This document shows positions 60,154-64,000 of a DNA stretch of 64,000 nucleotides, piece by piece. The first letter of the stretch is position 1, and every line of letters starts with the position of its first letter. The notes below the pieces were generated by a model. The model was not told the DNA's origin. It saw only the letters and a program-made list of their open reading frames with translations, and ran no database searches. The DNA comes from Deltaproteobacteria bacterium (GTDB lineage: Bacteria > Myxococcota_A > UBA796 > SXON01). The stretch lies in NCBI GenBank assembly GCA_014191855.1, contig BJHF01000020.1, positions 1-64,000 on the forward strand, written 5' to 3'. Both the position numbers and the translations under genes were made by a program.

Positions 60154-61085
60154 AACCCCTCCGACGCGGGCAACGTCACCCGGAACGTAGCACCGCAGCC
60201 CGGCCCCGCGCTGCTCGCGCGAAGATCACCACCCGCCTCGCGAGCAATCGAGCGCGCCAGGTAGAGGCCCAAGCCCGTTCCCTGGGCAGAGCCTGCTCGC
60301 CGACCCCTCGCCCAAGGCTCAAACAGCCGCTCAGCGTCCTCCGCCGCGAAGCCGTTTCCCTGGTCCACGACGTCCACCACCACGTGGGCGCCCTCCCGCC
60401 GCGCCACGAGCCGCACCTGCTTCCCGGGCGCGTACTTCGTCGCGTTGTCCAAGAGATTGTCCACGATGACCCGCAGCGCTTCGCCCGGAAGGTCCAGGCG
60501 GCACGAGGCTGCGTTGCCCAGGTCCACCTCCACGCCCTCCTGCGGATGCAGCGAGCGCCGCTCCATGATCGGTGCGATCCACTCGGCCAAGGTACGCGAC
60601 TCCTGCGGCGATTCCCCCGCCAGCACCGCCTGCCGCACCAACATCCCTTCCGCCAAGCGCTGCAACCGATCACACGCATCGAGCCCCCGGGCGAGGTGGG
60701 GCCCGGCGGCCTCCAACGGCAAGACCCCGCTTTGCAGGCTCTCCAATAGCGCGCGTACCCCCGCGATCGGCGTCTTGAGCTCGTGGGTGCTTGCCGCGAA
60801 CAGCACCCGCAGCCGCTCCGCCTGACGGGCCTCCACAACCGTGCTGCGCCAACCCAGCCCCAGCAGCACAATGGTGGCTGCGATCAACGCCGCGGATTCG
60901 CCCGCAATCATGTGCTTCCGCCGCTCCAGCCGCTGCGTCGCCTCGGCCTCCACGCCATAGAAGGTCACGCTTTGTTCATAGCTTTCTGTCGCGAGGCGGT
61001 GCAACAGCACCGACCACCACGAGAGCAGCGCCACCAGCAAGGTGAGCGTCAGCAACAGCCAGGCGCGCGGATGGACACGCTTCAT
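60150..61085 (-). CDS. Membrane-bound sensor histidine kinase
   Basis: A 311-residue kinase, partner of the response regulator. Two TM helices (about 9-29 and 62-80) enclose a short extracytoplasmic loop of ~30 residues. No HAMP domain is obvious. The H box is STHELKTPIAGVRALLES, N box VIVDNLLDNATKYAPG, D box VVDVVDQGNGFAAEDAERLFEPWARG and G box GTGLGLYLARSIAREAGG. The small sensor loop suggests sensing in or at the membrane, or through a partner. A TAACCT box lies six bases before the ATG. It diverges from a MarR-type gene, with 97 bp between starts that hold two palindromes. Confidence 0.92.
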   Translation of the reverse strand: MKRVHPRAWLLLTLTLLVALLSWWSVLLHRLATESYEQSVTFYGVEAEATQRLERRKHMIAGESAALIAATIVLLGLGWRSTVVEARQAERLRVLFAASTHELKTPIAGVRALLESLQSGVLPLEAAGPHLARGLDACDRLQRLAEGMLVRQAVLAGESPQESRTLAEWIAPIMERRSLHPQEGVEVDLGNAASCRLDLPGEALRVIVDNLLDNATKYAPGKQVRLVARREGAHVVVDVVDQGNGFAAEDAERLFEPWARGRRAGSAQGTGLGLYLARSIAREAGGDLRASSAGPGCGATFRVTLPASEGF

Positions 61086-61091
61086 TGCGCG

Positions 61092-61097
61092 AGGTTA
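61092..61097 (-). promoter_or_regulatory. TAACCT -10-like hexamer 6 nt before the histidine kinase gene
   Basis: On the minus strand TAACCT, six bases, then ATG at 61085, with no ribosome-binding site. Confidence 0.45.
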
Positions 61098-61111
61098 GCA
61101 CGGGGCTGCCG

Positions 61112-61128
61112 CTGAAAACGAGTTTCAG
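61112..61128. promoter_or_regulatory. Perfect palindrome CTGAAA-N5-TTTCAG, possible operator
   Basis: A 6-bp inverted repeat with a 5-base spacer lies 8 bp upstream of the TTGACG box of the MarR gene and within 30 bp of the kinase start, so it could control both directions. Confidence 0.5.
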
Positions 61129-61135
61129 TTCGCGG

Positions 61136-61164
61136 TTGACGCTTTCCCAATCCGCGAATATTTC
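61136..61164 (+). promoter_or_regulatory. Promoter of the MarR/ABC operon
   Basis: TTGACG at 61136-61141, a 17-bp spacer and TATTTC at 61159-61164 match a sigma-70-type promoter. The start codon of the MarR gene is 18 bp beyond. Confidence 0.6.
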
Positions 61165-61174
61165 GAAGCATCGA
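61161..61174. promoter_or_regulatory. Palindrome TTCGA-N4-TCGAA over the -10 element, possible MarR operator
   Basis: Perfect 5-bp arms with a 4-base spacer overlap the -10 box and probable transcription start, as expected for autorepression by a MarR-type protein. Confidence 0.5.
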
Positions 61175-61182
61175 ACTATCGC

Positions 61183-61671
61183 ATGGCTGGCAACACGCCC
61201 GAACCCGATCTCGCAGGCGTTCCGCGCCTCACCGGTCAGCTCATCGAGCTGATGGGGCTCTTGCACTCGCGAATGGCGGGAGATGCGATGCAGCTCATGG
61301 CCGAGCTCAACCTCACGATGCCGCAGATGGTGTGCTTGCACATCCTCAAGAACGCCAACACGCGCAGCGTGGGCTCGATCGGCGGCGCGCTCAGCCTCTC
61401 CCCGAGCGCCACCAGTCACCTCATCGATCGCCTGTTCGAACGCGGGATTGTAACGCGCGAAGAAGATCCGGCGGATCGCCGCCAGAAGCTGGTCTCGATC
61501 ACCCCGCTGGGCGTCGAGATCGTCGATCGTTTGTCCGCTGCCCGCTCCGACCAGATCAGCGCGGCGGTGGCGGACATCGATCCGGAGCTGCGCGCCCAGC
61601 TCACCGACCTTGTCGATCTCATCATCATCCAATTGCGCCGTGGAGGGCCCGTCGTATGCCCGCAATCGTAG
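61183..61671 (+). CDS. MarR-family transcriptional regulator
   Basis: A 162-residue winged-helix regulator. Helical dimer ends flank a core with LNLTMPQMVCLHILKN, SVGSIGGALSLSPSATSHLIDRLFERGIVTREED (recognition helix) and ADRRQKLVSITPLG in the wing, all typical of MarR. It overlaps the ABC ATPase gene by 16 bp, so it forms an operon with the exporter and probably represses it until a ligand binds. Two palindromes in its promoter region are likely sites of action. Confidence 0.92.
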   Translation: MAGNTPEPDLAGVPRLTGQLIELMGLLHSRMAGDAMQLMAELNLTMPQMVCLHILKNANTRSVGSIGGALSLSPSATSHLIDRLFERGIVTREEDPADRRQKLVSITPLGVEIVDRLSAARSDQISAAVADIDPELRAQLTDLVDLIIIQLRRGGPVVCPQS

Positions 61672-62330
61672 AACTGAACAACGTGGTGAAAGAGTACCCC
61701 CTGGGGAAGCTCGTCGTCACCGCCCTGCACGACGTCTCCATCGCCATCACCAAGGGAGAGTTCACGGCCATCGCCGGGCCCTCGGGCAGCGGAAAAACCA
61801 CGATCCTCAACATGATCGGGTGCATGGACGTGCCAACGACGGGAACGGTGAAAATCGATGGCACGCTCACCAACAACCTCGACGATCACGCGCTCACGAC
61901 GTTGCGACTCAACCGCATCGGCTTCATCTTCCAAAGCTTCAACCTTGTCAACGTGCTCGACGTACGGCAGAATGTCGAGTTCCCGCTGCTGCTCCAGGGC
62001 AAGCTGAGCAGCAAGGATCGGAAGCTGCGCGTGGAGGAGATGGTCGAAAAAGTCGGCTTGACCAAGCAGATGACCCAGCGCCCAAACGAGCTCTCGGGTG
62101 GCCAGCGGCAACGCGTCGCCATCGCCCGGGCGCTCGTCACCAACCCCGCGATCGTGTTGGCTGACGAACCCACGGCGAACCTCGACTCCACCACCGGCCA
62201 CGCCATCATCGAGCTGATGCGCGATCTCAACGCGAACGACCACACCACGTTCATCTTCTCCACCCACGACCCCAAGGTCATGGAGCGCGCCACGAGGCTG
62301 ATCATGGTGGCGGACGGCAAGGTCGTATGA
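61656..62330 (+). CDS. ABC transporter ATP-binding protein (MacB/LolD type)
   Basis: A 224-residue ATPase starting MPAIVELNNVVKEYPLG. Walker A is GPSGSGKTT, the Q-loop FQSFNLV, the signature [15 protein letters not shown] and Walker B VLADEPTANLDS. This form is typical of the ATPase that pairs with MacB- or LolC-like permeases working on substrates in the periplasm. It overlaps the MarR gene by 16 bp and the permease by four bases (ATGA), so the three are one operon. The longer frame to 61332 overlaps MarR and is rejected. Confidence 0.93.
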   Translation: MPAIVELNNVVKEYPLGKLVVTALHDVSIAITKGEFTAIAGPSGSGKTTILNMIGCMDVPTTGTVKIDGTLTNNLDDHALTTLRLNRIGFIFQSFNLVNVLDVRQNVEFPLLLQGKLSSKDRKLRVEEMVEKVGLTKQMTQRPNELSGGQRQRVAIARALVTNPAIVLADEPTANLDSTTGHAIIELMRDLNANDHTTFIFSTHDPKVMERATRLIMVADGKVV

Positions 62331-64000
62331 GCTCGTTCTTCCTCGCGATCCGGCTTGCGCTGCGAAACGTCGCGGCCCACGCGATCAAGAATCTCGTCGT
62401 CGGCGTGATCCTGTGTTTTGGCACGATCGTCGTCGTTTCGGGTAGCGCGCTGCTCAACAGCCTCGACGTGGCCATGCGACGTAGCATCACGACGAGCGTC
62501 ACGGGCGACCTACAGGTGTACGACAAGACCGCGCGCGATCAGCTCTCGATGCTCGGGGACATGAACTTCGGCGGGTCCGACAATGGCGAGATCCCCGACT
62601 ACAAGGTTGTGAAAGATGCCCTGGCTGGTACGCCGGAGGTGGCCGAAGTGCTACCCATGGGCATCGGGAACGCCACCGTTTTCGGCGCCAACGACATCGA
62701 CCGCACCCTGGAGGATCTTCGGGCGGCGGTTCGGTCGGGAGACACGGCTCGGCAGACCACGCTGGTGGAGCGCCTCCAGCGCATCTGCACCGACATCCGC
62801 CCCGAGCTGGATCGCGTGGAAGCGATCACCAACGACAAAGAGAAGCTGACGGAGGACCGGGCGAACCTCGATCGCGTCATCGCGCCGGCCTTCGCTGCGG
62901 AATTCACAACCGATCCGATGGGCACCATCGACTGGATGGACGGGCACATCGCGTCGCTGGCCACCGACGGGCGCCTCGCCTACTTCCGCCTGCTCGGCAC
63001 CGACCTGCCGGCCTTCGCCCGTACCTTCCCGCGCTTCGAGATCACGAAGGGCGGCCCGGTGCCGGAGGGAGAGCGCGGCATCGTGCTCAACGAGTCGATG
63101 GTCGAACAGTGGCTGAAGCACCCGATCGCGCGCGAGTTCGACTGGTTCCAGAAGGAGTTCACGCAGAACGGCGGTGCGATCGGCACCAGCGGTACGGTCT
63201 TCGACCGGGTGGCCCGGATGAGCCGGCAATACCGTCGTATCCTGTACCAGTTGGACTCGGAGGAAGCCGCCGTGCTGACCCCGCTCCTGCAGGCGGAGGT
63301 CGGCTCCCAAGAGACCGACCTCGTGGCCTTGCTCAAGTCCTTCCTCACGGTCACTGACGAGAACTTCGCCCAACGCAAGGCCTTCTTCTACGCCCAGATC
63401 GCCCCGAAGATCCGCTTGTACGACATCAACGTGGGGGACACGCTGCCGCTGCGCGCGTTCACCAAGTCCGGCTACCTCAAGTCGCTGAACCTCAAGGTTT
63501 ACGGCGTTTACCGCTACAAGGGCGTCACGAACGACGACAGCGCCGCGGGCGCGTACTGCCTCGTCGACATGCCGAGCTTTCGCGACCTCTACGGAAAGAT
63601 GACCGACGACCAGCGCGCGGAGCTGGCGGACATCAAAAGCAGCGTCGGCGCGAAGGAAGTGGACCCGAGCGCGAGCATCGAGGATCAGCTCTTCGGCGGC
63701 GGCGGCGCCGTGGAGACCACCGTGAGTGAGATCACCACGCTCGAGAACCTGGACAGCATGACGTTTGGGCGGGTGGAAGACCGGGTACAACACACGTTCA
63801 CTCAGGACCAGATCGAGAACGGGCTGGCGACGAACGTGGCGGTGATCCTCAAGGATCCCGCCCAGGGCAAGGCCGGACTCACCGCGGTGCAAGCCGCGCT
63901 CGACAAAGCTGGCCTCAACCTCCAGGTCATCGACTGGCGGGCGGCCTCAGGCCTCGTTGGCCAGGCGGCAACGGTCGTGCAACTGGTGCTGTTCGTCGCC
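62327..64000 (+). CDS. MacB/LolC-like ABC transporter permease (cut by window edge)
   Basis: 558 codons are seen before the right edge. The first TM helix (about 20-45, NLVVGVILCFGTIVVVSGSAL) follows a basic N terminus. A very large extracytoplasmic domain (about 50-545) comes next, then a second hydrophobic stretch (VVQLVLFVA) begins at the edge. This is the mechanotransmission-type topology of FtsX/MacB-like permeases. The domain includes a long charged helical part (about 120-190) and is larger than the usual ~230 residues of MacB, an unusual feature. Fits an exporter or lipoprotein handler rather than an importer. Confidence 0.87.
   Translation, partial: MSSFFLAIRLALRNVAAHAIKNLVVGVILCFGTIVVVSGSALLNSLDVAMRRSITTSVTGDLQVYDKTARDQLSMLGDMNFGGSDNGEIPDYKVVKDALAGTPEVAEVLPMGIGNATVFGANDIDRTLEDLRAAVRSGDTARQTTLVERLQRICTDIRPELDRVEAITNDKEKLTEDRANLDRVIAPAFAAEFTTDPMGTIDWMDGHIASLATDGRLAYFRLLGTDLPAFARTFPRFEITKGGPVPEGERGIVLNESMVEQWLKHPIAREFDWFQKEFTQNGGAIGTSGTVFDRVARMSRQYRRILYQLDSEEAAVLTPLLQAEVGSQETDLVALLKSFLTVTDENFAQRKAFFYAQIAPKIRLYDINVGDTLPLRAFTKSGYLKSLNLKVYGVYRYKGVTNDDSAAGAYCLVDMPSFRDLYGKMTDDQRAELADIKSSVGAKEVDPSASIEDQLFGGGGAVETTVSEITTLENLDSMTFGRVEDRVQHTFTQDQIENGLATNVAVILKDPAQGKAGLTAVQAALDKAGLNLQVIDWRAASGLVGQAATVVQLVLFVA

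Overview
This is a GC-rich, densely packed chromosomal segment with no rRNA, tRNA, transposase, integrase, phage gene or CRISPR array that I could recognise. The gene content suggests a Myxococcota-type (deltaproteobacterial) organism or a close relative. The signs are several secreted proteins built from MopE-like Asp/Cys repeats, FG-GAP and kelch lipoproteins with acidic Asp/Thr-rich linkers, a Ser/Thr kinase-ATPase-GAF-cyclase gene, a caspase-like exported protein and a TolQ/TolR-type energising cluster. This is inference from content; no marker gene here fixes the taxon.

Layout. 1-7.4 kb: a cut-off FGE-like lipoprotein, frataxin CyaY, Ffh, a coiled-coil protein, PgeF coupled to a TPR lipoprotein, a kelch lipoprotein and a HAD phosphatase. 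7.4-13.6 kb: NadD, then an overlapping ftsE-ftsX-envC-ctp operon for septal peptidoglycan work, and a superfamily 1 helicase. 13.6-15.4 kb: ExbB/TolQ with two ExbD/TolR proteins, ending in a clear terminator. 15.6-22.3 kb: a lipoprotein, a thiamine-diphosphate enzyme, a Tat-exported small subunit plus GMC oxidoreductase, and a MoxR/VWA pair. 22.3-27.7 kb: an SDR, two methyltransferases, a small membrane protein, an Old Yellow Enzyme, GalE and YebC. 27.7-40.9 kb: a surface-protein region with a DUF5916-like barrel, a lone MalG-like permease, an outer-membrane protein, FG-GAP/MopE/TIG lipoproteins and a three-gene cluster sharing an unrecognised Cys/Tyr/Trp-rich domain, one copy set fused to a caspase-like protease. 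40.9-48.2 kb: a UbiB-like kinase, a LOG protein and a giant kinase-ATPase-GAF-cyclase gene cut in two by one in-frame TGA. 48.3-59.3 kb: two large MopE-repeat lipoproteins flanking a WYL regulator diverging from a tandem-AAA ATPase and a small zinc-ribbon protein. 59.5-64 kb: an OmpR-type two-component system, a MarR regulator and a MacB-like ABC exporter that leaves the window.

Genome style. Stop/start overlaps (ATGA, GTGA) are common, and convergent genes sit 3-13 bp apart or overlap. Many monocistronic genes lack a Shine-Dalgarno sequence but carry a TANNNT hexamer 6-10 nt before the start codon, which points to leaderless transcripts. Lipoprotein signal peptides are extremely short, with the lipobox Cys often at residue 9-12.

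The best candidates for something undescribed are the caspase-linked repeat-domain cluster (33987-37860), the WYL/tandem-AAA/zinc-ribbon unit (52112-55732), and a diverged intergenic repeat of about 106 bp present near 51.8 kb and 59.3 kb.
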